DNA from: a virus
Virus record (IMG/VR): IMGVR_UViG_3300037147_000018
Span: 1 to 20,380 of that record
Direction: 5' to 3' (one strand)
DNA length: 20,380 nt
The position numbers and the translations under genes are program-made. Under the pieces are notes generated by a model. That model saw only the letters and a list, made by a program, of their open reading frames with translations. It had not been told where the DNA came from and did no database searches. Positions 5,971 through 12,018 of this stretch are shown one piece after another. Within the stretch, counting starts at the first letter, position 1. The number at the start of each line of letters is the position of its first letter.

Positions 5971-6266
5971 TGAATGGAAAATAACCTCTTGCTGATGGTG
6001 GGGATAAGTTCGGCTACGTTGACCGGGCTAATTCGATCTAGTACGTCGTAGTCAGTATTCACTAATGCCCCAAATTCAACTTCAAATAGTTCACTCCCGC
6101 TCAAGTAGCGGACATAAACATAATCAACGGATTTGCTGTTGGTGACCCGGAACTTTACTCCGTCGCCCATTGATGTGATGGCCTTACCGCCCCACAGCTT
6201 GTAAGCGACTGCACCGGATTTGAATGTCAAGAGATCAGTTATTGTGTTCGTATACTTGGTTTTCAT
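5967..6266 (-). CDS. First gene of the left minus-strand block, 99 aa, unknown
   Basis: A soluble, beta-rich protein starting MKTKYTNTITDLLTFKSGAV, with repeated short strands (VKFRVTNSKSVDYVYVRYL) and a C-terminal helix. No family is recognised. It is the promoter-proximal gene of the left block, preceded by a leader of 140-270 nt depending on which of the two upstream promoters is used. TAGGCAGGT before the ATG gives a usable ribosome site. The stop overlaps the next start as ATGA. The first position in an early operon suggests an early-expressed protein. Confidence 0.7.
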   Translation of the reverse strand: MKTKYTNTITDLLTFKSGAVAYKLWGGKAITSMGDGVKFRVTNSKSVDYVYVRYLSGSELFEVEFGALVNTDYDVLDRISPVNVAELIPTISKRLFSIQ

Positions 6267-6292
6267 TACCTGCCTAAGGTCTTCAGATCGTC

Positions 6293-6300
6293 TCTAAATA
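6293..6300 (+). promoter_or_regulatory. Late-promoter-like octamer TCTAAATA
   Basis: It matches the T4 late -10 consensus TATAAATA at 7 of 8 positions. The identical octamer occurs at 11062-11069, again at a minus-to-plus operon switch. It lies about 290 nt before the tail-tube-type gene, so it would give a long leader. Activity with this phage's gp55 is inferred. Confidence 0.35.
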
Positions 6301-6407
6301 CATGAGAGACATTGATATGGATACAACCTCTGGAAAAGGCAGGATCTTAGAGTCGTTTCAAAATCAAAAACGATCTCCAGCGAGTCAGCTATGATCTATT
6401 TGATCTG

Positions 6408-6436
6408 ATCTTAGCAGAGATGATTGATGCTGTCAA
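6408..6436 (-). promoter_or_regulatory. Second minus-strand sigma70-like promoter candidate
   Basis: TTGACA (6436-6431), a 17-nt spacer, then TAAGAT (6413-6408) on the minus strand, about 140 nt upstream of the 99-residue gene. It would act in tandem with the stronger promoter near 6542-6569. The -10 matches TATAAT at 4 of 6 positions. Confidence 0.4.
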
Positions 6437-6483
6437 GCATGAGATGCAAGTTTGAAACGAATTCGTCAAGAGGCGTTCAGAGG

Positions 6484-6515
6484 GTATCAGAGTATCTAGG
6501 TATCTTATAGATACT
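6484..6515. repeat. GTATC direct repeats with inverted copy (operator-like)
   Basis: Three direct GTATC copies about 8 nt apart (beginning 6484, 6492 and 6500) are followed by the inverse AGATAC (6509-6514). AGTATCTA (6491-6498) pairs perfectly with TAGATACT (6508-6515). Alternatively GTATCT (6500-6505) pairs with AGATAC (6509-6514). The cluster lies just downstream of the main minus-strand promoter and over the TATAGATA octamer, so it could be a protein-binding site or two competing hairpins. Confidence 0.5.
6506..6513 (+). promoter_or_regulatory. Late-promoter-like octamer TATAGATA before the tail-tube-type gene
   Basis: It matches the T4 late consensus TATAAATA at 7 of 8 positions and lies 75 nt upstream of the structural gene start, a sensible distance for a late promoter used by gp55. 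It falls inside the inverted repeat at 6491-6515. Confidence 0.42.
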
Positions 6516-6541
6516 AATGGTCTCTTGCGCTTACACTGTTC

Positions 6542-6569
6542 ATTGTAGCGTGGATTTTGAATTTGTCAA
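6542..6569 (-). promoter_or_regulatory. Strong sigma70-like early promoter for the left block
   Basis: On the minus strand, TTGACA (6569-6564), a 16-nt spacer and TACAAT (6547-6542). The -35 is embedded in CTACTTGACAA, shared with the other two minus-strand promoter candidates. Its transcript would carry a leader of about 270 nt through the repeat cluster before the first gene. Confidence 0.7.
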
Positions 6570-6587
6570 GTAGGTATAGGAGAGTAG

Positions 6588-7199
6588 ATGTCATTGCAAC
6601 TTCCCGCAGGAATAGGTATAGTCCAGAACCAGCCTACGAACCTAAACTTCTTGGCAACACACCGTTTCGTAGTGCAATTCTGGCGATGCCCTGCGATTCA
6701 ATACTTCGTCCAGGAGTGCAACCTGCCGGGTATCGCAATGGGCAACGCAAGCCAACCAACCCCGTTTGTAGACATACCTCGACCCGGTGATAAGGTCGTC
6801 TTTGAAGACTTCACCATGAGCTTCCCTGTTGACGAAAACATGCAAAACTACCGAGAGATCGCCAGTTGGATCGTCGCTCTTGGTTTTCCCCGTTCTTATG
6901 GACAGTATGCCGAAATTGCGGCATCGTCGGTCGGCACCACGTCGAACATCACATTGATGATCCTGGATTCTCATAACCAGCCCCAGCACACCGTCACTTT
7001 TACCGGCGCATTCCCCCATGCCCTCTCTGGGATTCAGTTTGACACGAAAGTACCTGATACGACCATTCCTATCGCCACTGCGTCTTTTAAGTATGTCTAT
7101 TGGGAACTCGATTCTACGGTTGTTAATTATCAGGATCAAACCGTGATTCAGAGCGTTAACGACCCGTCCACTATCGTAACTCAAGCCGATTCTCAGTAA
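6588..7199 (+). CDS. Tail-tube-type structural protein (T4 gp19/gp54 fold family)
   Basis: A 203-residue virion protein, probably the tail tube subunit or a tube-like baseplate protein. Its central part carries QECNLPGIAMGNASQPTPF (about 42-60) and DIPRPGDKVVFEDFTMSFPV (about 62-81), followed by DENMQNYREIASWIVALGFP. This NLPG...TPF...PGD...F.VDE.....EI..W pattern is the one I associate with tail-tube proteins of T4-like cyanophages. Length is close to T4 gp19 (163 aa), with a longer C-terminus. AGGAG sits 5 nt before the ATG. It is the first plus-strand gene after the control region and is followed by uvsY. Whether it is gp19 itself or a paralog is not settled. Confidence 0.78.
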   Translation: MSLQLPAGIGIVQNQPTNLNFLATHRFVVQFWRCPAIQYFVQECNLPGIAMGNASQPTPFVDIPRPGDKVVFEDFTMSFPVDENMQNYREIASWIVALGFPRSYGQYAEIAASSVGTTSNITLMILDSHNQPQHTVTFTGAFPHALSGIQFDTKVPDTTIPIATASFKYVYWELDSTVVNYQDQTVIQSVNDPSTIVTQADSQ

Positions 7200-7241
7200 A
7201 GTAGACAGATTTCAAATCAATGGTATCATCATTAAAGGAAA

Positions 7242-7682
7242 ATGCAACTAGAAGAATACCATGCAATGGTTCCTCAGGATCTTGCCATCAGAAAAGATCA
7301 GTTGAACGATGAGTCCGCCCGCACCTACCAGATTCATGACAAATTCTTGAAATATTGGCAGCACGAATTGAATGAACTGCGTCGCATGAGTCGTGGAATG
7401 AATAGCTTGGTCAAGAAAAAAACCGAGTACTATCTTGGAAAAAGCGATCCAGAAGTTTACAAAGAGAAGCCGTTCAATTTGAAAATCAAGCCAATAAAAT
7501 CCGATCTAAATTTGTATCTGAACGCCGACCCGGACATACAACGGGCGCAAGAGATAATTGACGTACAAGAAACCAAGGTCACCTATCTTAGAGAAACACT
7601 CAACCAGATCAACCGACGTGGCTATGAGATTCGAGAAATCAGAGAAGACAATCAATTCAAGTTTCCTAACAACGTCGCATAA
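7242..7682 (+). CDS. uvsY: UvsY-like recombination mediator
   Basis: In T4, UvsY loads the UvsX recombinase onto gp32-coated single-stranded DNA. This 146-residue protein (T4 UvsY: 137) is almost entirely helical. An N-terminal segment KYWQHELNELRRM (about 38-50) precedes KKKTEYYLGKSDPEVYKEK (about 57-75), equivalent to the ARLDYYSG region of T4, then a KPIKSDL...LNADPDIQ stretch and a long C-terminal helix ending NRRGYEIREIRED. AAAGGA lies close to the ATG. It precedes the GIY-YIG gene by one base and then uvsW, the normal uvsY-uvsW neighbourhood. UvsX and gp32 are not in the window. Confidence 0.9.
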   Translation: MQLEEYHAMVPQDLAIRKDQLNDESARTYQIHDKFLKYWQHELNELRRMSRGMNSLVKKKTEYYLGKSDPEVYKEKPFNLKIKPIKSDLNLYLNADPDIQRAQEIIDVQETKVTYLRETLNQINRRGYEIREIREDNQFKFPNNVA

Positions 7683-7683
7683 G

Positions 7684-8160
7684 ATGTTTCATGACGATGA
7701 TTATCTTGCATATCTACAAACAATTGACCCGTCCCTTTGTGCGGTCTTCATGGAACAAAACGGCAAAAGTGGTGTGTACGCCGTTGTTTCAAAGACGCTC
7801 AATAAAGGATATATTGGCATGTCCAAAGATTTAATGCGGCGCTGGCTCAGCCACTACGTGAGTATGTTGGACGGTCAACATAATGCGTCTTTGGTGCAGG
7901 CTGCACACGACCAATACGGTATTGATGATTTTGAATTTGTTGTGCTCGAATACGTCCCTTATGAACCGGGTTCGACCAAACTTCTGTTGGCTGAGCGCAA
8001 ATGGAAACTTAAAACGGATGCGAATAGATTGCTCAATAATCTGGGTGATAGAGTCATGAACACATCATTACAAAACGGCAAAACAAAACAACATACGAAA
8101 CTGTCTGAACAGCGTAAAGAGTATCAAGACTGGAAAAAAACGCTGGTCTGGTTAAATTAA
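7684..8160 (+). CDS. GIY-YIG homing-type endonuclease
   Basis: A 158-residue GIY-YIG nuclease. The catalytic module is visible as SGVYAVV (about 29-35), KGYIGMSKDLMRRW (about 41-54, with Arg52/53), His57 and the metal-binding Glu104 in LLAERKW. A short basic C-terminal tail could bind DNA. There is no Seg-type NUMOD or HTH tail of usual length, so specificity may be limited. It is inserted between uvsY (1-nt gap) and uvsW (29-nt gap), genes otherwise adjacent in T4-like phages, which suggests a mobile free-standing nuclease. The ATG has no good ribosome site and may depend on coupling to uvsY. Confidence 0.85.
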   Translation: MFHDDDYLAYLQTIDPSLCAVFMEQNGKSGVYAVVSKTLNKGYIGMSKDLMRRWLSHYVSMLDGQHNASLVQAAHDQYGIDDFEFVVLEYVPYEPGSTKLLLAERKWKLKTDANRLLNNLGDRVMNTSLQNGKTKQHTKLSEQRKEYQDWKKTLVWLN

Positions 8161-8189
8161 CCCGTAAATGCAGCACCTACATACTGGCA

Positions 8190-9803
8190 GTGTCAGAGAC
8201 TCTCTATATTTCAAAGTTCGACGAAACGCATGTCTGTGTGACCGGCGACCAGGCCGCTTTGCGTGAAATGTCAGATCGTTTCGCTTACATAGTCGAGGGC
8301 GCTGCATTTATGCCTTCGGTTCAAAACCGTTATTGGGACGGAAAGAAGCGGCTGTTCGATCAGAGATCGGGTAAGTTGTATTTCGGCTTGCATCCGTATG
8401 TCAAACAGTGGTGCGACGAAAATGATTACGAATGTGTCTATGAAGATCCACTCGACGTTGAGACGGCTTTCTCTGTAACCGAATGCCAACGCATGTTTGA
8501 GGCACTTCAGTTATCTCGAACGGCGGACGAAGGTCGAGTTGATTTAGTGCCGCATGACTTTCAAGAGAGAGCTATCATTCACGCAATCCAAGCAAATCGC
8601 AGCTTGTTGCTTTCACCCACAGCATCAGGCAAATCACTCATCATTTACGTGTTGATGCGTTACTACCTTGCAAAAACCAAAGGCAAGGTTTTGATCGTGG
8701 TGCCCACCAGCAATCTTGTCAATCAAATGTTTGATGACTTCAGGGACTACGCCGACCGACTCCAATGGGACGTAGAAAAGAATTGTCATTGCCTGCACGA
8801 AGGCTCAGAGAAGACCACAGAGAAACGGGTGGTCATTTCGACGTGGCAATCGTTGGCTGTCAAGGAACGGCTCCCTAAAGATTTAAGAGCCAAGATGAGC
8901 AAGTTCCAGATCAAGGAATGGAATAAGAAGGCCGAATACATCATGGATCAAAAGTATTTTGATGATGTAGAAACTGTCTTTGGCGACGAAGCCCACTTGT
9001 TTGCAGCCGATGAACTCAGTGGTGTGATGACTAAGTTGGTCAATGCTAGATTTCGGATTGGAACAACTGGCACACTGAAAGATTGCAAAGTCAATCATAT
9101 GATCCTGGAAGGTCTATTCGGGCCGGTGTACCAAACCACTACGACCCGTCAACTCATAGACGACGGCCAAGCCGCTCAGTTAGAGATCAACATTCTTCAA
9201 TTACAGTACAGCGACGAAGAGCGTAAAGCGTGTAAGAAGAAGACATATCAGGAAGAAATGGATTTCCTGCAATCACACGAGCGCCGCAACAACTTCATTT
9301 GTAATTTGGCAATGTCTTTGAAGGGTAATACATTAGTCCTTTATGACAAAGTGGAGAAACACGGACAGATCATTCACCAAATGATTGCCGACCGATTAGA
9401 AAAAGATCGTAAGTTGTTTTTCATTCATGGAGAAGTGAAGCCGGATGAACGCAATAAAGTGCGTTATATTGCCGAAGGCGAAACTAACGCTATCATTGTG
9501 GGTAGTTATGGCACATACGCAATGGGTGTAAACATTCGCAACATCGACAATGTGATTTCTGTCGCAACGGGTAAGAGCAAAATTCGCTTGTTCCAATCAA
9601 TTGGCCGTGGTCTGCGCCTGTCGTCTCGCAAGACAAAAATGCGCTGGTACGATATTAGTGACGACCTTTCCGTTTGGAACAAAGCACACACAGAAGTGCA
9701 TGATAACTATTCATTGCACCATTTGGAAGAACGAATTGCGTATTATGCGCAAGAGAGTTTTGATTACAAAAAATACAAAATAGAGTTAACAGATCATGAA
9801 TAA
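8190..9803 (+). CDS. uvsW: UvsW-like superfamily 2 helicase
   Basis: ATP-dependent RNA/DNA branch-specific helicase; in T4 it migrates Holliday junctions, rewinds DNA and unwinds R-loops at the shift from origin to recombination-dependent replication. The 537 residues (T4: 587) show an N-terminal substrate-binding region (about 1-118), PHDFQERAI (about 121-129), Walker A SPTASGKS (142-149), VPTSNLVNQM (about 171-180), Walker B/DEAH box GDEAH (265-269), GTTGTLKD (motif III-like) and the arginine-finger motif QSIGRGLR near 468-475. The start is GTG with only a weak ribosome site; no upstream in-frame ATG is suitable. The end overlaps the next gene by 8 nt. Confidence 0.93.
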   Translation: MSETLYISKFDETHVCVTGDQAALREMSDRFAYIVEGAAFMPSVQNRYWDGKKRLFDQRSGKLYFGLHPYVKQWCDENDYECVYEDPLDVETAFSVTECQRMFEALQLSRTADEGRVDLVPHDFQERAIIHAIQANRSLLLSPTASGKSLIIYVLMRYYLAKTKGKVLIVVPTSNLVNQMFDDFRDYADRLQWDVEKNCHCLHEGSEKTTEKRVVISTWQSLAVKERLPKDLRAKMSKFQIKEWNKKAEYIMDQKYFDDVETVFGDEAHLFAADELSGVMTKLVNARFRIGTTGTLKDCKVNHMILEGLFGPVYQTTTTRQLIDDGQAAQLEINILQLQYSDEERKACKKKTYQEEMDFLQSHERRNNFICNLAMSLKGNTLVLYDKVEKHGQIIHQMIADRLEKDRKLFFIHGEVKPDERNKVRYIAEGETNAIIVGSYGTYAMGVNIRNIDNVISVATGKSKIRLFQSIGRGLRLSSRKTKMRWYDISDDLSVWNKAHTEVHDNYSLHHLEERIAYYAQESFDYKKYKIELTDHE

Positions 9804-10260
9804 ACAAGTAGAAGAAGAAGCACCCGAGTCGATTCGGATAGAACCAGAGCCAGAAGCCACTTACGAATATCGTTTCCTGAAGCTCACTAACGGTGATGAC
9901 ATTCTTTGTCAAGTTCCGGTCATTCAAGTGATGCAGGAAATGCTTTTGGTTCGGTATCCATTGAAAGTCTCAACAATGTTCGACCCGTCCTCTGAAGAAG
10001 CCATTTATCTATTCACACCGTGGGTGCCCTTTACATCCCAAGAATTGATTACGATCAACAAGCTGACCATCGTGACTTACACGACAGTTCGGGACATGGT
10101 GAAGAACATCTATGAACAGAAAATTGAATCCATGAAGAAGCAATCCTTACAGGCAGTTTCGCTTCCAAATCATCCCTCGTCTGACGTAGATCCAGTTATC
10201 GACCCGGATGTGGATGAAGATGCGGTGCCGGGTCCGGTGAAGAAGCCGTGGCTGAACTGA
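9796..10260 (+). CDS. Sm-like (LSm) beta-barrel candidate next to uvsW
   Basis: A 154-residue acidic protein. The core (about 24-110) has an Sm1-like stretch YRFLKLTNGDDILCQVPVI and an Sm2-like stretch with LLVRYPLKVSTMF, followed by LFTPWVPFT and INKLTIVTYTTV. The L..NGD.I.....V then NPLKV-like pattern resembles the small Sm-like proteins carried by T4-like cyanophages and their relatives near uvsW. The ends are disordered: an acidic N-terminus and a Pro/Asp-rich tail. If Sm-like, it may bind RNA or assemble as a ring. The ATG overlaps the uvsW stop by 8 nt. It ends only 4 nt before the convergent minus-strand islet. Fold inferred from pattern. Confidence 0.6.
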   Translation: MNKQVEEEAPESIRIEPEPEATYEYRFLKLTNGDDILCQVPVIQVMQEMLLVRYPLKVSTMFDPSSEEAIYLFTPWVPFTSQELITINKLTIVTYTTVRDMVKNIYEQKIESMKKQSLQAVSLPNHPSSDVDPVIDPDVDEDAVPGPVKKPWLN

Positions 10261-10264
10261 TGAT

Positions 10265-10459
10265 TCATCGAAAGAAGGCGTTATAGACGATTGGGAACCC
10301 GATGATGAAGGTGAGGACCACACCAACGGCTAGAATAGCCCAAACGATTACCACACTGAATATCAGTCGGAAGATGCTGGCGATCATTCCACCCAAAGTC
10401 AAGGTAGATGACCGGAACAGTAGCAATCCGATTACCAAACCAATCAGTAAGAGGAACAT
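10265..10459 (-). CDS. Small two-pass membrane protein (64 aa)
   Basis: It starts MFLLLIGLVIGLLLFRSS. Two strongly hydrophobic segments (about 2-15 and 29-60, the latter perhaps two helices) are joined by a short polar turn. It is the last gene of the minus-strand islet; the ATG overlaps the preceding reading frame by 16 nt, with AGG 7 nt upstream. Its stop faces the stop of the Sm-like gene across 4 nt, leaving no room for an ordinary terminator. Holin-like in size, but no evidence ties it to lysis. Confidence 0.68.
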   Translation of the reverse strand: MFLLLIGLVIGLLLFRSSTLTLGGMIASIFRLIFSVVIVWAILAVGVVLTFIIGFPIVYNAFFR

Positions 10460-10641
10460 GGTTTACCTGTGACGCAATCGCATTCCTCATTCACCCACAC
10501 AGAGCAGTCACTAGCACATGAGGCAATGCTATTTGATGCTTCGGACACGGACCTGATCGAAACGCCCACAGACATCGTGAATTGATCTGGATGCAGTTCT
10601 TTGTTCTTTCTAACTCTCGCAGCTACTTGACCGTGTGTCAT
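10444..10641 (-). CDS. Small phage protein, possibly frameshifted
   Basis: The frame as read gives 65 residues. The N-terminus MTHGQVAARVRKNKELHPDQ matches a pattern I know from tiny phage proteins that continue with a Cys-Leu-Trp and Pro-Cys-Pro-x-His zinc-like module. In this frame such a module is absent; instead a different Cys-rich tail follows. Shifting one base after the HPD codons gives NSRCLWAFRSGPCPKHQ and a stop at 10493-10491. The in-frame version may be the true product, a frameshift mutant, or one product of a shift. The ATG overlaps the upstream stop as ATGA. Confidence 0.5.
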   Translation of the reverse strand: MTHGQVAARVRKNKELHPDQFTMSVGVSIRSVSEASNSIASCASDCSVWVNEECDCVTGKPCSSY

Positions 10642-10976
10642 AGTGCCCTCCGCTTTCGTGCTAAGTAGTCTGCCAACTCAATATCACCGACCGTAAGTCT
10701 GGCTACTTTCCGTGTCCTGTCAAAAACCGCCCGGTTACCATTCAAGCCGTATTGACAAAGTTGCGGAATTAAAGTCTTATACTCGCTCCGGTTCTCAGGA
10801 TGTATATCTCGGTGGTAATAAACAGCAGTACGGACATGCTGTAGATGAGCAGCTTCAATTTCACTAACACGAAACAAACTGCCTGCTCCCTCAATATTTG
10901 CCACACGATCAAATGCAGTCTGAGCCTCCACATACTCTTTTTGAGTCATCAATTCAGGTTCTTGGTAGTCGCTCAT
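10638..10976 (-). CDS. Unknown 112-aa protein heading the minus-strand islet
   Basis: A soluble, mostly helical protein starting MSDYQEPELMTQKEYVEAQT. It is rich in charged residues and ends with a basic helix (GDIELADYLARKRRAL). No family is recognised. It has a good start: GAGGA lies 4 nt before the ATG. A near-consensus promoter (-10 at 11029-11024) lies about 45-75 nt upstream, predicting a short leader. It is the first of three overlapping genes expressed against the flanking plus-strand core genes. Confidence 0.7.
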   Translation of the reverse strand: MSDYQEPELMTQKEYVEAQTAFDRVANIEGAGSLFRVSEIEAAHLQHVRTAVYYHRDIHPENRSEYKTLIPQLCQYGLNGNRAVFDRTRKVARLTVGDIELADYLARKRRAL

Positions 10977-11023
10977 AGTTCCTCAATCCTGTTCGTATGC
11001 CCCGTCAGGGTCATCATGGTTTC

Positions 11024-11052
11024 ATTGTATCACAGATGGAACTATTTGTCAA
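11024..11052 (-). promoter_or_regulatory. Near-consensus sigma70-like promoter for the minus-strand islet
   Basis: On the minus strand TTGACA (11052-11047), a 17-nt spacer and TACAAT (11029-11024), the best promoter in the window. Its -35 lies in CTACTTGACAA, and the wider string ATCTACTTGACAA is shared with the promoter at 4272-4301, as is TTCCATCT in the spacer. The predicted leader is about 40 nt. Confidence 0.78.
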
Positions 11053-11061
11053 GTAGATGCA

Positions 11062-11069
11062 TCTAAATA
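11062..11069 (+). promoter_or_regulatory. Late-promoter-like octamer TCTAAATA before gp55
   Basis: Identical to the octamer at 6293-6300 and one base from TATAAATA. It lies about 130 nt before the gp55 start and is adjacent to the divergent early promoter. A separate plus-strand TTGACA at 11090-11095 has no convincing -10. The remaining stretch to 11202 holds only a small GGCC-TGT-GGCC hairpin just before the gp55 ribosome site. Confidence 0.35.
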
Positions 11070-11202
11070 AAGTCTGCGTCTGCATCAACTTGACAGAATC
11101 GAAAGATGTAGTCTAATGGTACTGGGGCAAACACCCTACACATCGAATACTCCGCACACGTCGCTGTTTTAATTTTTGTTTTGGCCTGTGGCCGGAGAAA
11201 GG

Positions 11203-11838
11203 ATGGAAGCACCAAAAACCGAATCACCAAAAACCAAAGTTCACTATGTCGAAAATCGTGCTCTCTACGAAGCACTTGTAGAGTGGCAGAAACATATCCG
11301 AAGCAACACCCGGAAGAAGCTCCCCAGACCCCCTCTCCCCGATTTCGTCGCTGAATGCATGGTCAAGATGGCCAATCGGCTTTCTCAAAAGGCCGGGTTC
11401 GTCAACTACACCTATCGTGAGGACATGATCGGCGATAGTTTGGAAAGTTGCCTACGGTACATTCATAATTTCGACCCGGCAAAGAGCACCAATGCTTTCG
11501 CTTACATTACGCAGATCATCCACAATGCTTTCATCCGTCGAATTCAGAAGGAACAAAAGCAGCTTTACGTCAAAATGAAGATTATCGATCAATCTAATTT
11601 TGTGGATTCTTATGAAAGACAGGATGGCGACGGCACAAATTACAACAATAGCTATGTCACTTATCTCCAGGAAAATAAAGGTGACATTATTACAAAATTC
11701 GAGAATTGGAAAGAAGGCAAGAAACAAAGAGCGAACGCCAAAAAATCAGCGGCGACAATCGACAATTTGTTTGAAGACAATGGTAAAGGTGTGGCCGTCG
11801 CAACCAAGCCGGTGAAGAAAACCAAAAGAAAGAAGTAA
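11203..11838 (+). CDS. 55: Late-transcription sigma factor, T4 gp55-like
   Basis: A divergent sigma70-family factor that directs host RNA polymerase to late promoters in T4-like phages, together with the sliding clamp. It has 211 residues (T4: 185). The conserved block reads PDFVAECMVKMANRLSQK (about 41-58), then DMIGDSLESCLRYIHNFDPA (about 69-88) and the region-2-like NAFAYITQIIHNAFIRRIQK (about 92-111), followed by EQKQLYVK. The C-terminus is basic and low in complexity (PVKKTKRKK), longer than in T4. GGAGAAAGG precedes the chosen ATG; a TTG at 11176 would add nine residues but is less likely. It should recognise octamers such as those noted here; gp33 and gp45 are not in the window. Confidence 0.92.
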   Translation: MEAPKTESPKTKVHYVENRALYEALVEWQKHIRSNTRKKLPRPPLPDFVAECMVKMANRLSQKAGFVNYTYREDMIGDSLESCLRYIHNFDPAKSTNAFAYITQIIHNAFIRRIQKEQKQLYVKMKIIDQSNFVDSYERQDGDGTNYNNSYVTYLQENKGDIITKFENWKEGKKQRANAKKSAATIDNLFEDNGKGVAVATKPVKKTKRKK

Positions 11839-11841
11839 AAC

Positions 11842-12018
11842 GTGAAACACGACTATGTAAGCAAGTCGAATGCTGCCGGGTACCTCTGGCAATGTAGTAA
11901 GTGTTCGAGAACAAGTCCCTATCCGAGTCAAGTTGATGACAGTGATTGTCCCGGAGCGCCTTGTCTCTGCGTATACAAACAAAATTTGTGTCAATTACAC
12001 GGAAAGAAGAAATCATGA
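11842..12018 (+). CDS. Small zinc-finger-type protein (58 aa)
   Basis: It starts MKHDYVSKSNAAGYLWQCSK from a GTG three bases after the gp55 stop. It contains WQCSKCSRTS (about 16-25), then CPGAPC and CLC (about 36-43) and a final C...H, giving at least two Cys pairs for zinc. A similar WxCxxC...C layout is frequent in tiny phage proteins. Its stop overlaps the next ATG as ATGA. Function unknown. Confidence 0.62.
   Translation: MKHDYVSKSNAAGYLWQCSKCSRTSPYPSQVDDSDCPGAPCLCVYKQNLCQLHGKKKS

Larger units (their letters stand above)
6267..6587. other. Divergent intergenic control region
   Basis: About 320 nt without a convincing gene, between the minus-strand block and the tail-tube-type gene. It holds two minus-strand sigma70-like promoters, two plus-strand late-promoter-like octamers, a GTATC repeat cluster, the perfect palindrome ACGAATTCGT (6457-6466) and a repeated GATCTTAG (6343-6350 and 6407-6414). 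A 30-codon reading frame at 6302-6394 on the plus strand has no ribosome site and is not called. Confidence 0.7.

Noticed and set aside
6302-6394. 30-codon plus-strand frame starting MRDIDMDTTSGKGR just after the TCTAAATA octamer
   Set aside because: No ribosome site, no motif and no coupling; it lies in the middle of a region rich in regulatory-looking repeats.
6642-7184. 180-codon open frame antisense to the tail-tube-type gene
   Set aside because: The plus-strand gene has recognisable family motifs and a good ribosome site; the antisense product has none.
10255-10270. Expected terminator between convergent genes
   Set aside because: Only 4 nt separate the two stops and no hairpin with a T-run is visible on either strand.
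11099-11160. tRNA-like stretch with GTAGTCTAATGGTAC resembling a D-arm
   Set aside because: The D-stem does not pair, position 33 would be C, there is no TTCGA T-loop and no 3' strand complementary to the acceptor. At most a chance similarity.
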